Source: Pseudovibrio sp. JCM 19062 (lineage in GTDB: Bacteria > Pseudomonadota > Alphaproteobacteria > Rhizobiales > Stappiaceae). From it: 24,802 nucleotides of DNA. The position numbers were made by a program, and so were the translations under genes. The notes below the pieces were generated by a model, which saw only the letters and a program-made list of their open reading frames with translations, was not told where the DNA came from and made no database searches. Position 1 is the stretch's first letter. Every line of letters starts with the position of its first letter. Location of the stretch: positions 1 to 24,802 of the forward strand of contig BAXV01000055.1 of NCBI GenBank assembly GCA_001310715.1, given 5' to 3'. Below are positions 7,436 through 16,499 of this stretch, in pieces.

Positions 7436-8387
7436 TTAGTAATCCATCAATGTCATTACATGAGCTGCAGCAGATCGCGCAAGACCCTCCAGATCATACC
7501 CACCTTCTAATAGAGACACGACACGCCCTTCACAGCGATCATCTGCAATTTCGACAAGTTTGCGCGTCGCCCATGCAAAATCCAGCTCTGTGAGACGCAA
7601 TCCGCCAAGCGGATCACGCTCATGCGCATCAAAACCGGCAGAGATGATGATCAGATCCGGTGAGAAATCCCGAATACGCGGAAGGATCGAATACTCCATA
7701 GCCTCGCGGAACTGGGTTCCGTCATCACCAGCAGATAGCGGAGCATTGACAATGTTGTTGTGCTCACCCGTCTCATTCACCGCACCGGTGCCCGGAAACA
7801 GCGGCATCTGATGGGTTGAGGTGTACATCACAGAGGGGTCGTTCCAGAAAATCTCTTGCGTCCCGTTCCCGTGGTGAACATCGAAATCCATGATCGCCAC
7901 TCGCTCCAGACCATAAGCCTCCTGCGCATACCGAGCGGCAATTGCTGCGTTATTGAACAGGCAAAAGCCGGAGGTCACCGCAGTTTCGGCGTGGTGACCC
8001 GGAGGTCTGATGGCTGCAAACGCGTTGGAAACCCGCTTGCTCATCACCTCATCCACACAGCGCGTCGCACCGCCCACGCCCCGCATGGCAGCTTCCCAGC
8101 TGCCCGGCGAAAGGCTGGTGTCAGGAGCAAAGTCGATGAGCCCCTCCTCAGGGTTCATGTTGTGAATGGAGTTGATGTAGTCGGAGGTGTGGACCCGGGC
8201 AATATCCTGAAAGGTCCCAAATGGTGCAATATCGCGATCCAGCATGTGGAAGCGTTCGTTCTCAAGCAGACGATCAATGGCCCGTAAGCGGTCGGGCCGC
8301 TCCGGATGACCAAGCGGGGTGAGGTGATTTAAAAAAAGCCTGATGGTGCAGAAGTAAAGTACTCAAGATATTGAACCCGTGAAACAT
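7436..8387 (-). CDS. Histone deacetylase family (class II-like) amidohydrolase, frameshifted near N-terminus
   Basis: The family comprises zinc hydrolases that remove acetyl groups from lysines, polyamines or acetoin-related substrates; the bacterial substrate is unknown here. Seen motifs: HPERPDRLRAI near residue 27, active-site RPPGHHAE, zinc site MDFDVHHGNGT and SAGFDAHERDPLGG, and the catalytic-tyrosine loop GGYDLEGL. The intact frame starts only at 8245 (MLDRDIAP), but the DNA upstream encodes the missing N-terminus if the seven A at 8331-8337 are read as six, giving STLLLHHQAFLNHLTPLGH. The repaired protein from ATG 8387 is 316 residues, typical for the family. The start lacks a clear ribosome-binding site, so it may lie slightly inside. 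Confidence 0.9.
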
Positions 8388-8559
8388 GGAACAAGGTGCA
8401 CAACGAAAAGCCGAGTTGATTGTGAAGCGACCTAAATCCAATCCTGCGAAAAACTGGGCGAATTATGTATACAAGTCCACAATGCTGGGTGCTCTGTCAA
8501 TTGCACACCTTATTAGTTTATCTCGGCAATTGGGATGAGGTGAGGCCAAATTTCTTTTT

Positions 8560-8698
8560 CCAGCTCTTAGGAGACCGCGGGGTGTCCTGCGAGGAGACAA
8601 GAAAAATCCGGGAGTGCGTGCATAACACACAGTCCCGGACTAAAGGTGCGAGCAATCCGTGTTGCTCGTGGGGGAGGTCCGCTGCATCTCTAAGAATT
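8560..8698 (+). ncRNA. ssrS: Probable 6S RNA (RNA polymerase-binding regulator)
   Basis: The stretch folds like a 6S RNA. The ends close through CTTA-GAGA (8566-8574, one bulge) with TCTCTAAG (8687-8694), then GCGG with CCGC. A terminal stem TCCGGGA/TCCCGGA (8607-8613 with 8632-8638) lies in the middle. On the 3' side of the central region is a small perfect hairpin CGAGCAA-TCCGTG-TTGCTCG, in the position where E. coli 6S has one. The 3' end reads CGCTGCATCTCTAAGA, close to E. coli GGCGGCATCTCGGAGA as I recall it. 6S RNA sequesters the housekeeping RNA polymerase holoenzyme in stationary phase. The boundaries are from pairing only, and no clear promoter or terminator is seen. A covariance-model search against Rfam RF00013 would decide. 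Confidence 0.55.
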
Positions 8699-8918
8699 AC
8701 ATAACTGTAATATTGAGCTAATTCTTGGAATTTGCACGCCCATTATTCTCGTACTCCTTGAATTCATACTGAGAGAAAAGAGAAAAGGTTAAGCTCTATT
8801 CTTTCTGTGTTGCATAATTACCAAATTTACTAGAATAAACAAAGTATTCAGGGGGAGTTATCCTGTGCTCTCAAAGACTTGCAGCGCAGCTGATTTGGAA
8901 AATACAAAGAATAGGCTT

Positions 8919-8942
8919 GAGCGCTGCGAGGCTGCAGCGCTT
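8919..8942 (-). terminator. Hairpin downstream of Sua5-type gene, possible terminator
   Basis: AGCGCTGC (8920-8927) pairs perfectly with GCAGCGCT (8934-8941) around GAGGCT, 12 bases past the minus-strand stop. The minus-strand continuation is only weakly T-rich, so termination is plausible but not certain. Confidence 0.4.
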
Positions 8943-8952
8943 AGTGGGTGTG

Positions 8953-9941
8953 TTAACTGCGCGGGGCAGCTGCACGGGCAAGCCTGTCATTTATGGCTTC
9001 CCCCAGTCCAAAATGCGGGATTGGCATAACGGCGATGCGCCCGTTCTCACCCAGATCCGCCTGTCGCAGCGCCGTAAACAGACGAGCCGCCGCCTCTGTT
9101 AGATCTTTTGTGTCGCTCAGCGGAACCAGTTTAGCAGCCCTCTCTGCCCCTTCAGGCAAATCCGTGCCGAACGTAATCAGCGCTTCGCCTTCATCTACAT
9201 GTCCCGCATTCAGACGAATGTGGGAGTTGGGCGCATAATGGGAGGTCATCATGCCCGGCGCTATTGGAGCACTGTCATTCGTTCCGGCGCGCACCAGCTT
9301 TTCGCCTAGCACAACTTCAATGTCTTCACGGGCAACGCCGCCCGGACGCAGCAAGGTCGCATGCTCACCTACAAGAGACACAATCGTTGATTCAAGCCCC
9401 ACAGGGGTCGCTCCGGAATCGATGATGTACGACAAGTGATCTTTTAGATCGTTGATAACATCTTCCGCCGTGGTTCCGCTGATCCGCCCTGAAAGGTTAG
9501 CTGAAGGGGCCGCCAGGGGGCGTCCAATGCTCTTGCACAGCGCCCGCATAACAACAGAGCGAGGCACCCGCAGCGCAATGGTCTCAAGTCCCGCCACGGT
9601 CAGGTCGGAAACAGGACTGGTCGGCCGCTTTGGCAACACAAGAGTCAATGGTCCCGGCCAGAATACCTCGGCCAGCTTGAGCGCCCGATCATCAAAAAAG
9701 CGTGCGTTTGTGCCGCTTTCAGGCTGTCGATATGAGAAATGAGCGGGTTGAAGCTTGGTCGCCCCTTAGCCGCATAGATACCAGCACAGGCCTGTCCATT
9801 GGTCGCATCGGCAGCTAGTCCATACACCGTCTCGGTAGGGATCGCGACGAGCTTTCCGTCGCTCAGCGCACCGCAAATATCCTTGAAAATTTGCGTGTCT
9901 TCCAACTGAGTGTCAGATGGGTTCAGGCGCCAGATCTTCAT
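8953..9941 (-). CDS. sua5: L-threonylcarbamoyladenylate synthase (Sua5/YrdC type), frameshifted
   Basis: The enzyme makes threonylcarbamoyl-AMP from threonine, bicarbonate and ATP, the first step of the universal t6A37 tRNA modification. The repaired protein is 329 residues: an N-terminal YrdC domain (PTETVYGLAADA, YAAKGRPSFNPLI, FWPGPLTLVLP, APSANLSG) plus a C-terminal Sua5 domain joined by the SHYAP linker. That makes it the long Sua5 form rather than the short TsaC form. The frame breaks at six A at 9694-9699 where seven are needed to read AFFDDRALKLAEVFWPG. The start at 9941 (MKIWRLNPSD) follows a purine-rich AGAAAGG stretch. It is divergently oriented from the acyl-CoA dehydrogenase operon. 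The function is essential in most bacteria, so the break is probably a sequence error. Confidence 0.92.
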
Positions 9942-9995
9942 ACCTTTTCTTTCTTACTTATACGAATGTAGGGGGCCATCTGCTTTAAGAGATGC

Positions 9996-10023
9996 TTGAC
10001 GTATAGGTTAATCACAGTACTGT
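9996..10023 (+). promoter_or_regulatory. Possible promoter of the acyl-CoA operon
   Basis: TTGACG (9996-10001), a 16-base spacer and TACTGT (10018-10023) resemble a sigma-70 promoter in the 266-base divergent gap before the acyl-CoA dehydrogenase. It would give a long leader of about 180 bases. No operator was recognised. Read by eye only. Confidence 0.3.
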
Positions 10024-10207
10024 CCCAAACAGGAAAAATTCTGTAGCGGACTTTTGATGGGCAAATCCCAATTCGTCAAGTCGCTAGAGCGTAGTCCTGA
10101 AAATTGCACGCCAGTTTTCGGAGAATGGCTACGTGGAAATACATCTCTGGTGCGGTTTGTCGGCTTAATGTGGGCGGCAAACGGCGTCAGAGGGGAGGAA
10201 AGATAAA

Positions 10208-11985
10208 ATGTATCGTGCACCACTAAGTGAAATCATGTTCACGCTGAAAGAAGTTGCTGGCCTGAAGCAGTTGCAGGCGCAACCGGGACAGGAAGAGCTT
10301 TCGGACGACTTGATTGAAGCTATTCTGGGAGAGGCTGCCAAGTTCGCTGAGGAAGAGATCGCACCGCTCAACCGGGTTGGGGATGAAAATCCCGCGCAGT
10401 TGATTGATGGAAGCGTCAAAACCTCTCCGGGCTGGAAAGAGGTCTACACCGCTGGCGCGAGGGTGGATGGAACGCGCTGACCGGCGATCCGGAATTTGGC
10501 GGCCAGGGCTTGCCAAACCTGCTCCACACTGCGGTTTTCGAGATGTGGAATGCCGGCAGCATGGCATTCACCCTGTGCCCGACACTGACCATTGGCGCTG
10601 TTGAAGCTATCGAAAAACATGGTGCACCGGAGCTTAAAGCAAAGTACCTCGAAAAGCTCATTAGCGGCGAGTGGACCGGCACCATGAACCTGACCGAGCC
10701 GCAGGCAGGCTCAGACCTCAATGCGCTTCGTGCCAAGGCAGTACCTGTGGGCGACGGATCCTACAAAATCTCTGGCCAGAAGATCTTCATCACCTATGGC
10801 GATCACGACATGACGGAGAATCTGGTCCATCTTGTCTTGGCACGCCTGCCGGACGCGCCTGCTGGTACACGCGGCATCTCGCTGTTTGCCGTTCCAAAGT
10901 ACTTCGTCGACGACGATGGCAGCCTCGGTGACAAGAACGATGTCACCGTCGCAGGCGTTGAGCACAAGCTTGGCATCCACGGTTCTCCAACTTGTACCTT
11001 GTCCTTTGGCGACAACGGTGGTGCAATCGGTTGGCTCATTGGTGAAGAGAACAAAGGCCTCGCGTGCATGTTCACCATGATGAACAACGCGCGCCTCGCT
11101 GTTGGGGTTCAGGGCCTTGGCATTTCCGAACGTGCGTTCCAGGAAGCTCTGGCGTACTCACTGGACCGCAAGCAGGGTCGAGGCGTAGGGTCGAAGACCG
11201 ATGGTATGGACCCGATTGCAGTTCATCCGGACATCAAGCGTACCCTCCTTTCAATGAAGTCTCAGACACAAGTCGCCCGCGCCATCTGCTACGCCTGCGC
11301 CCACGCACTGGACATGGCGAAGATGGCAACAGACGCGGATCAGAAGAAGTTCTGGGCAGAGCGCGCTGGTTTGCTGACACCAATTGCAAAGGCGCTCTCC
11401 ACTGACATTGGCGTTGATGTGGCCTCCCTTGGCATTCAGGTCCACGGCGGAATGGGCTTCATCGAAGAAACCGGTGCCGCACAGCACCTGCGCGACGCCC
11501 GCATCGCTCCAATCTATGAGGGTACCAACGGCATTCAGTCCATCGACCTCGTGATGCGCAAGCTTCCCATGTCCGGTGGTGATCAGGTCCGCAGCCTGAT
11601 CGAAGAGATCAAACAGATCGCAGCCAACGTGAACGCCGACAACACGGGCGAACTGGGCGACCTTGGCACCAAGCTGGAGGCTGCTGTAGCCGATCTGGAA
11701 ACCGCGACCGAATGGTTGCTGGCTGCGCAGGCAGACGGCAAGGCCTCTGAGGCTCTTGCAGGCGCAACTCCATATCTGCGTTTGGCAGGCATCACGCTGG
11801 GAGCAGGGCTGCTGGCAAAGGGTGCCCTAGCATCCAAAGATGCACCAGAGGCCCTGAAGAAGCCGCGTTACCTGATGGCCCGCAGCTTTGCAGAAACCGT
11901 TTTGGGTGAAAGCGCTCCATTGAAAGACGACGTTACCCGCTCAGCTGAAACAATCTTGGCCTTTGATGCAGCGGAACTTGCCTGA
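10208..11985 (+). CDS. Acyl-CoA dehydrogenase (DmdC-like family), frameshifted near N-terminus
   Basis: An FAD enzyme that introduces the alpha-beta double bond in acyl-CoA substrates. One C is missing near 10452; restoring it turns the premature stop into YTAWREGGWNALTGDPEFGG and gives 592 residues. The start MYRAPLSEIMFTLKEVAGL and the extra C-terminal domain after about 470 match the long family that includes 3-methylmercaptopropionyl-CoA dehydrogenase DmdC, but the substrate cannot be read off. Seen: NLTEPQAGSDL (FAD/substrate loop), KIFITYGDHD, QVHGGMGF and the catalytic base Glu438 in IYEGTNGIQ. A strong GGGGAGGAAAG ribosome site precedes the start. Two further lipid-type genes follow on the same strand, so this is a short beta-oxidation-like operon. 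Confidence 0.92.
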
Positions 11986-12067
11986 TCTGAAGCGCAAGTA
12001 AACCCTATTAGAAATATACAAAATGGTGAGGCCCAAAGGCCTCGCCCAACAAGTTGGGAAGGGACAC

Positions 12068-12805
12068 ATGATCAGCATTGAACGGGACGGGGCAGTCCAG
12101 ATCATTCGCATGGACCGCGTTGAAAAGAAGAACGCGCTGACACAGGCCATGTACATGGGCTTGGCAGAGGCACTCCAGACAGAAGACGAGAGCATTCGCT
12201 GCAATGTGGTGCTTGGCCGTCCAGGCGTGTTCACCGCCGGCAACGACATTGCAGACTTCCTGCAGGCAGCGATGTCCAAGGATGGTCTGGAAGCAGGTGC
12301 CGTCGGCAAATTCCTCGGCGCACTGCATCAGCCGACCAAGCCGGTAATTGCAGGTGTTGACGGTCCGGCAATCGGCGTGGGTGTGACCATGCTCTTCCAT
12401 TTTGAGATGGTGTTTGCCACGGAAAATGCGCTCTTCAAAACGCCATTCACCGATCTTGGTATCATTCCGGAAGCTGGTTCTACCATGATTGGTCCGGAGG
12501 TCATGGGCTACCAGAAAGCCTTTGAACTGCTGGCACTGGGTGAGGCATTTACCGCTCAGATGGCGAAGGAAGCAGGCTTCGTAAATCACGTTGTCTCGCC
12601 TGAAGAGCTGGAAGCACGCACGCTTGAGGTGGCACACAAGGTTGCGTCCAAGCCTCAAAACGCAATGCGCATTTCCAGAGAGCTGATGCGCGGCAAGCGT
12701 GAAGAACTCGATAAGCGCATCTACGAGGAAATCGGCCTTTTTGGTCAGCTCCTCAAGTCCGATGAAGCGCGCGAAGCCTTCATGAAGTTCATGAGCAAAG
12801 CATAA
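12068..12805 (+). CDS. Crotonase family protein, probably enoyl-CoA isomerase (ECI2-like) or hydratase
   Basis: 245 residues with the crotonase fold. The oxyanion-hole strands are GRPGVFTAGND (50-60) and GPAIGVGVTM (99-108). The two glutamates used by enoyl-CoA hydratases are not at their usual places: GVGVT replaces GGGCE, and PF replaces PE before the next strand. Glu135 in GIIPEAGST sits where delta3,delta2-enoyl-CoA isomerases of the ECI2 type carry their base. I therefore favour an isomerase, which would move double bonds of unsaturated acyl-CoAs into position for beta-oxidation. The ATG at 12068 is chosen because GGGAAGGGACAC precedes it; an ATG at 12023 lacks this. It follows the acyl-CoA dehydrogenase by 82 bases. 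Confidence 0.85.
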   Translation: MISIERDGAVQIIRMDRVEKKNALTQAMYMGLAEALQTEDESIRCNVVLGRPGVFTAGNDIADFLQAAMSKDGLEAGAVGKFLGALHQPTKPVIAGVDGPAIGVGVTMLFHFEMVFATENALFKTPFTDLGIIPEAGSTMIGPEVMGYQKAFELLALGEAFTAQMAKEAGFVNHVVSPEELEARTLEVAHKVASKPQNAMRISRELMRGKREELDKRIYEEIGLFGQLLKSDEAREAFMKFMSKA

Positions 12806-12860
12806 CTATTTCGAGAGCGGTGCCAGACACCGCCTCACATTTCAGGAATTTGGGGGAAAC

Positions 12861-13733
12861 ATGGGAACTCTGAAGGGTAAAACGCTGTTCATTTCCGGCG
12901 CATCTCGCGGAATTGGTCTTGCCATTGGTAAACGCGCAGCTCAGGACGGCGCCAACGTTGTGATTGCAGCGAAAACGGGTGAACCGCATCCAAAGCTGGA
13001 AGGCACGATCTATACAGCAGCCAAGGAAATCGAAGACGCTGGCGGTCAGGCACTCCCGATCGTTGTTGATGTGCGCAGCGAAGAGAGCGTTGATAACGCT
13101 ATGAAAGCTGCTGCCGAAAAGTTTGGCGGTATCGACATCCTCGTCAACAACGCTAGCGCGATCAACCTGACACCGGTTCAACAGATCGACATGAAGCGTT
13201 TTGATCTGATGCACCAGATCAACACCCGTGGCACACTGCTGTGCTCCAAGCTGGCAATCCCATATCTGAAGCAGTCAGAGAACCCGCATATCCTCATGCT
13301 CTCTCCGCCGCTGGATATGAAGGAAAAATGGTTCAAGAACCATACCCCGTATTCCATCGCAAAATACGGCATGAGCCTTGTGGTTCTAGGACTGGCAGGC
13401 GAGTTGCGCTCCAAAAAGATTGGTGTAAACGCCCTGTGGCCACGCACCACAATCGCAACGGCAGCGGTTCAGAACCTGCTTGGCGGTGACATGATGGTTC
13501 AGGCCAGCCGTACTCCGGATATCCTAGCAGATGCTGCGCACCTGATCTTCACCAAGCCCGCTGCGGACACCACCGGCAACTTCTTCATCGACGATACGTT
13601 GCTTGCAGAAAACGGCATGAACGACTTCGATAAGTACCGGGTAAACCCGAAGGTCGACCTGCAACTCGACTTCTTCGTTCCAGACGACAGTGTTGCACCA
13701 GCCAGTCTGGCAGCGCTGGAAGCTGAAGGATAA
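12861..13733 (+). CDS. Short-chain dehydrogenase/reductase, HSDL2-like
   Basis: 290 residues. The NAD(P)-binding motif is SGASRGIG (12-19), with NNAS after strand 4 and the active-site YSIAK (catalytic Tyr and Lys). The sequence around the substrate site (LMLSPPLDMKEKWFKNHTPY) and the long C-terminal part (TGNFFIDDTLLAENG) resemble the HSDL2 group of peroxisomal or bacterial SDRs linked to fatty-acid metabolism. The substrate is unknown; a 3-hydroxyacyl-type substrate is inference from the operon. A GGGGGA ribosome site lies ahead of the ATG, and the crotonase gene ends 55 bases upstream. A strong terminator follows 35 bases after the stop. Confidence 0.88.
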   Translation: MGTLKGKTLFISGASRGIGLAIGKRAAQDGANVVIAAKTGEPHPKLEGTIYTAAKEIEDAGGQALPIVVDVRSEESVDNAMKAAAEKFGGIDILVNNASAINLTPVQQIDMKRFDLMHQINTRGTLLCSKLAIPYLKQSENPHILMLSPPLDMKEKWFKNHTPYSIAKYGMSLVVLGLAGELRSKKIGVNALWPRTTIATAAVQNLLGGDMMVQASRTPDILADAAHLIFTKPAADTTGNFFIDDTLLAENGMNDFDKYRVNPKVDLQLDFFVPDDSVAPASLAALEAEG

Positions 13734-13768
13734 AATCTTGCACCTGAGCACGTCAGGCTACGCAAAAT

Positions 13769-13795
13769 AAAAGGCGGGGTAACCCGCCTTTTCCA
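13769..13795. terminator. Bidirectional intrinsic terminator
   Basis: AAAAGGCGGG (13769-13778) pairs perfectly with CCCGCCTTTT (13783-13792) around GTAA. The plus side continues TTTTCC and the minus side TTTTATTTT, so it serves both the plus-strand acyl-CoA operon and the convergent DnaJ-domain gene. Confidence 0.85.
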
Positions 13796-13840
13796 TTGAG
13801 CTCATCAATCTTGTGAGCCCCGCTTCTTTGGAAGTGCTGA

Positions 13841-14830
13841 TTAGTCGAATTCCGGACCGCGCGCCGTGTAAGGCTTCACTTCTTTCCAAGCCTTCATCAG
13901 GTTCGTAAGCTCTTCGTCGCTCTGCTCAGGCAAAACAATTTCAAGGCTTACCAGAAGGTCACCGTGGCCGCCTTCCTTCTTCGGAAGGCCCTTGCCCTTC
14001 AGCCGCATGGTTTTGCCGCTGCTGGTATTCTCCGGAATTGTCAGGTTCACCGCGCCGCTCAGCGTCGGAATACGGACCTTGCCACCAAGCACCGCCTCAT
14101 AAAGGGTGAGGGGAACCTCCACGCGAATATCTGCACCATCCACCTTAAAGAGCTTGTGTGTGGAGATGCGCACTTCCACCAGTGCATCCCCGGCCTGACC
14201 GCTCTTGGCGGAAGCAAACCCTTGCCCTTTGAGGCGGATCTTGTCGCCGCTCTGCGTCCCAGCCGGTATTTTTACGTTCACGGTCTTGCCGCTTGGCAAC
14301 TTCACCTGAACCTTGCCGTGATTGGTAAGATCCTCAAGCGTGACCCGAGCAATCAGATTGGCATCTGCACCCTTGGTTGGTCCGGCGTGAAATTGAGATT
14401 CTCCGCCCGCGCTGCGACGCTTGCCGCCACCAAAGCCACCAAGAATATCGTTGAGGATGTCATCGAAGCCACCCGCGTCCTGAGGTCCGCCCGGTCCACC
14501 GCCTTGCTCAAAACGAAAACCGCCACGACGCCCTGCATTGCGGAAACCCGAGAAGCCTTCAAAGCCAGCACCGCCGCCGCCGGGACCGCCGTAAAACTTG
14601 GGCTTACCCTCCGCGTCGATCTCGCCGCGATCAAACTGTCCGCGTTTGTCTTTATCGCCCAAAATCTCATAGGCTTGGTTCGCTTCGGAAAAGCGCTCCT
14701 TAGCCTTTGGATTATCCGCATTCTGGTCCGGGTGGTATTGTTTGGCCAGCTTGCGGAATGCTTTTTTGATCTCTGCCTCACTGGCATTTTTGGTAACACC
14801 AAGAACAGAATAGGGATCTCTCATTGTCAT
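13841..14830 (-). CDS. DnaJ-domain co-chaperone without zinc finger (CbpA-like)
   Basis: 329 residues. The N-terminal J domain (about 5-68) has the DnaK-stimulating HPD at 33-35. Next comes a Gly/Phe-rich linker (about 78-145, [18 protein letters not shown] and similar), then two C-terminal peptide-binding subdomains ([19 protein letters not shown] and [20 protein letters not shown]). The CxxCxGxG zinc-finger repeats of true DnaJ are absent, so it is a type II J protein that hands clients to DnaK. The start at 14830 ([12 protein letters not shown]) could also be the second ATG at 14824. It converges on the SDR operon and shares its terminator. Codon use is normal and the frame is intact. Confidence 0.9.
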   Translation of the reverse strand: MTMRDPYSVLGVTKNASEAEIKKAFRKLAKQYHPDQNADNPKAKERFSEANQAYEILGDKDKRGQFDRGEIDAEGKPKFYGGPGGGGAGFEGFSGFRNAGRRGGFRFEQGGGPGGPQDAGGFDDILNDILGGFGGGKRRSAGGESQFHAGPTKGADANLIARVTLEDLTNHGKVQVKLPSGKTVNVKIPAGTQSGDKIRLKGQGFASAKSGQAGDALVEVRISTHKLFKVDGADIRVEVPLTLYEAVLGGKVRIPTLSGAVNLTIPENTSSGKTMRLKGKGLPKKEGGHGDLLVSLEIVLPEQSDEELTNLMKAWKEVKPYTARGPEFD

Positions 14831-14994
14831 CCATCAAATAGAATTTTGGGGCAGTTTACAACTCACCCATTACATAACCGTGCAGCGGACGGCGCGCAAG
14901 CAGCCTGTGCTGAACTTAGCTAATCATACGTGAGTATTTCAGTGGTTTTAGCGTGTTGGGTGCCATCGCTTCGCGAAGCTTGTGCCGCAACGGC

Positions 14995-15474
14995 TTATTC
15001 AGTCCTTGCGGTGTCCGCTCGGAGCGGTGCAAGTTGGACAATCCTCATTCTCTGATTGTTGTCCGGGCAGCTGCGTCCCTGATAGGCTCTGATCCCGCCA
15101 ACCGTATTGGCACTGGTAACGAAATCCGTGCATCCAGCGATGCTACCAGACCTGTCAATGGACATGAGAGACGTGATCGTCCCGCTGTTTCCGCTAACCG
15201 GGTTTCTCCACGCCATCGGCGCAAACCCACCCCGTCCCTCGTTCAAAGCTTCCTCAATGGTATCTGTAATAACCGTACGGTCGGTGCGGTCGATTTGGTT
15301 GTCCGCGACGTTTTGCGCAGGCCCAACCCCCTCTGTCAGGTTGAGAGGTTCTTGATACTCACCCTTATTAACAGATATGGACATCTGAGTGCAGGCAGGA
15401 AGGGCCAGCAAGAGCGCAGCCGGGACAAAACACGACTGGCATAAACGGGTTATCTTGCTATACAAAACTGCCAT
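14995..15474 (-). CDS. RT0821/Lpp0805-type surface lipoprotein
   Basis: 159 residues with a lipoprotein signal: hydrophobic FVPAALLLALPAC and lipobox LPAC, giving the acylated Cys28. The C-terminal half reads WRNPVSGNSGTITSL...GCTDFVTS...GGIRAYQGRSC, the pattern of the 17-kDa surface antigen/RT0821 family common in alphaproteobacteria. These are small envelope proteins of unknown function, some related to rickettsial surface antigens. The protein is probably attached to the inner leaflet of the outer membrane. It is divergent from pdxH with an 86-base gap that must hold both promoters. A 12-base palindrome GCTTCGCGAAGC lies just past the stop (14969-14980). Confidence 0.8.
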   Translation of the reverse strand: MAVLYSKITRLCQSCFVPAALLLALPACTQMSISVNKGEYQEPLNLTEGVGPAQNVADNQIDRTDRTVITDTIEEALNEGRGGFAPMAWRNPVSGNSGTITSLMSIDRSGSIAGCTDFVTSANTVGGIRAYQGRSCPDNNQRMRIVQLAPLRADTARTE

Positions 15475-15560
15475 ACTACTACTAGAGCCTCAGGTTGAAT
15501 CCGTTATCCGACGAATCCTGGTTCATCCAAAGTATGAGGCCCCAAAAGGGACTATTAACT

Positions 15561-16199
15561 ATGAATGGTGACATCCAAAATCTGGAAGAAAAGTTTACAA
15601 ATAGTTACGCTGAAAGCGTAGAGGTTCCTTTTCAACTATTCGGCGAATGGTTCGCACTTGCAGAAAATAGCGAGCCGAATGACCCAAATGCCATGTCAGT
15701 CGCAACTGTAGACGAAAATGGCATGCCAAATGTACGGATGTTACTCCTAAAAGATTACAGTCCACAGGGTTTTGTGTTTTATACGAACTTCGAAAGCACT
15801 AAGGGTCGGGAAATTCTTGCTCATCCGAAAGTTGCTCTATGCTTTCATTGGAAAAGCTTGCGTAGGCAGGTGCGAATACGTGGAAATATTGTCCGCGTAA
15901 CTGACGAGCAAGCAGACGAATACTATCACTCGCGTCCACGAAAAAGTCGCATCGGGGCCTGGGCATCTAAGCAATCCCGTCCGTTGGAAAGCCGTTTTGC
16001 GCTTGAAAAGGAAGTTGCCAAATACGCAGCCAAGTACGCCGTCGGTGAAATCCCCCGTCCTGAGTATTGGAGCGGATGCATTTTGCAACCGCTGGAAATT
16101 GAATTCTGGCACGACCGCGCTTTCCGTTTGCACGACCGGTTCGTCTTCAAAAGAGACAGCGTAGACGCGAAGTGGGACAAGGAGCGCCTGTACCCCTGA
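15561..16199 (+). CDS. pdxH: Pyridoxamine 5'-phosphate oxidase
   Basis: An FMN enzyme that oxidises pyridoxine or pyridoxamine 5'-phosphate to pyridoxal 5'-phosphate. It has 212 residues from ATG 15561, the normal length. Seen: FMN/phosphate-binding RMLLLKD (59-65), [26 protein letters not shown], and the conserved C-terminal block [18 protein letters not shown]...RLHDR ending in ERLYP (RLAP/RLYP end). The ATG follows AAAGGGAC; a longer reading from 15495 has no family support. PdxH is the last step of PLP synthesis or salvage, and PLP is the cofactor of the aminotransferase at 19381-20573, though they are not in one operon. Confidence 0.95.
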   Translation: MNGDIQNLEEKFTNSYAESVEVPFQLFGEWFALAENSEPNDPNAMSVATVDENGMPNVRMLLLKDYSPQGFVFYTNFESTKGREILAHPKVALCFHWKSLRRQVRIRGNIVRVTDEQADEYYHSRPRKSRIGAWASKQSRPLESRFALEKEVAKYAAKYAVGEIPRPEYWSGCILQPLEIEFWHDRAFRLHDRFVFKRDSVDAKWDKERLYP

Positions 16200-16499
16200 T
16201 ACAGGGCGTGCACACAGCAAGCCTAAGGGCACTTGAGAGATCTATGTAGGGCATGAGCGCGCTACACCATTTAGCCAGCGCAAGGCAGGCAAAATTTAAG
16301 GCGGCTCGCAATCCTGCGGGTCGCCTTCTTTTGATTGAGGGCCCAAATGCTCATATAGATCATTTAGTCGACGCGAAGCTGGGTCGAGAAGAGACGCAGC
16401 CGCGCGTTGAGGCAGTCATCAGTGTAGCCAGAATACACAGTCAGACACTTCCGGTCTTGAAGAACGAGCCGGGAGACCTGATCGTCAGTCCCTGACGCG
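16200..16499. other. 300-base gap after pdxH
   Basis: Contains an intrinsic terminator (16298-16333) about 100 bases past the pdxH stop. A plus-strand frame of 80 codons (16253-16495) runs through that terminator and has no coding character, so I leave it out. Nothing else is recognised. Confidence 0.6.
16298..16333 (+). terminator. Intrinsic terminator downstream of pdxH
   Basis: AAGGCG (16298-16303) pairs with CGCCTT (16322-16327), with a second inner stem CTCGCA/TGCGGG (one G-U pair) and loop ATCC, followed by CTTTT on the plus strand. It probably ends the pdxH transcript. Confidence 0.7.

Larger units (their letters stand above)
8388..8952. other. 565-base gap between HDAC-like gene and Sua5-type gene
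   Basis: No protein gene is supported. The gap holds a probable 6S-like RNA (8560-8698), an 8-bp inverted repeat AAGAATTA/TAATTCTT just after it (8692-8699 with 8719-8726), and an 8-bp GC-rich hairpin near the stop of the neighbouring gene (8920-8941). The rest (8388-8550 and 8730-8915) is AT-rich with short stop-broken frames. Confidence 0.65.

Noticed and set aside
13964..14923. 319-codon plus-strand frame opposite the DnaJ-domain gene
   Set aside because: It is the antisense shadow of the Gly-rich, GC-rich DnaJ-domain gene. Its translation shows no domain, and the minus-strand protein has a clear J domain and HPD motif.
16230..16290. A tRNA-like fragment after pdxH
   Set aside because: GC-rich arms are present, but no cloverleaf with a T-loop or CCA-compatible acceptor could be formed by eye.
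16253..16495. 80-codon plus-strand frame after pdxH
   Set aside because: It runs straight through a convincing intrinsic terminator, lacks a ribosome site and has no recognisable motif.
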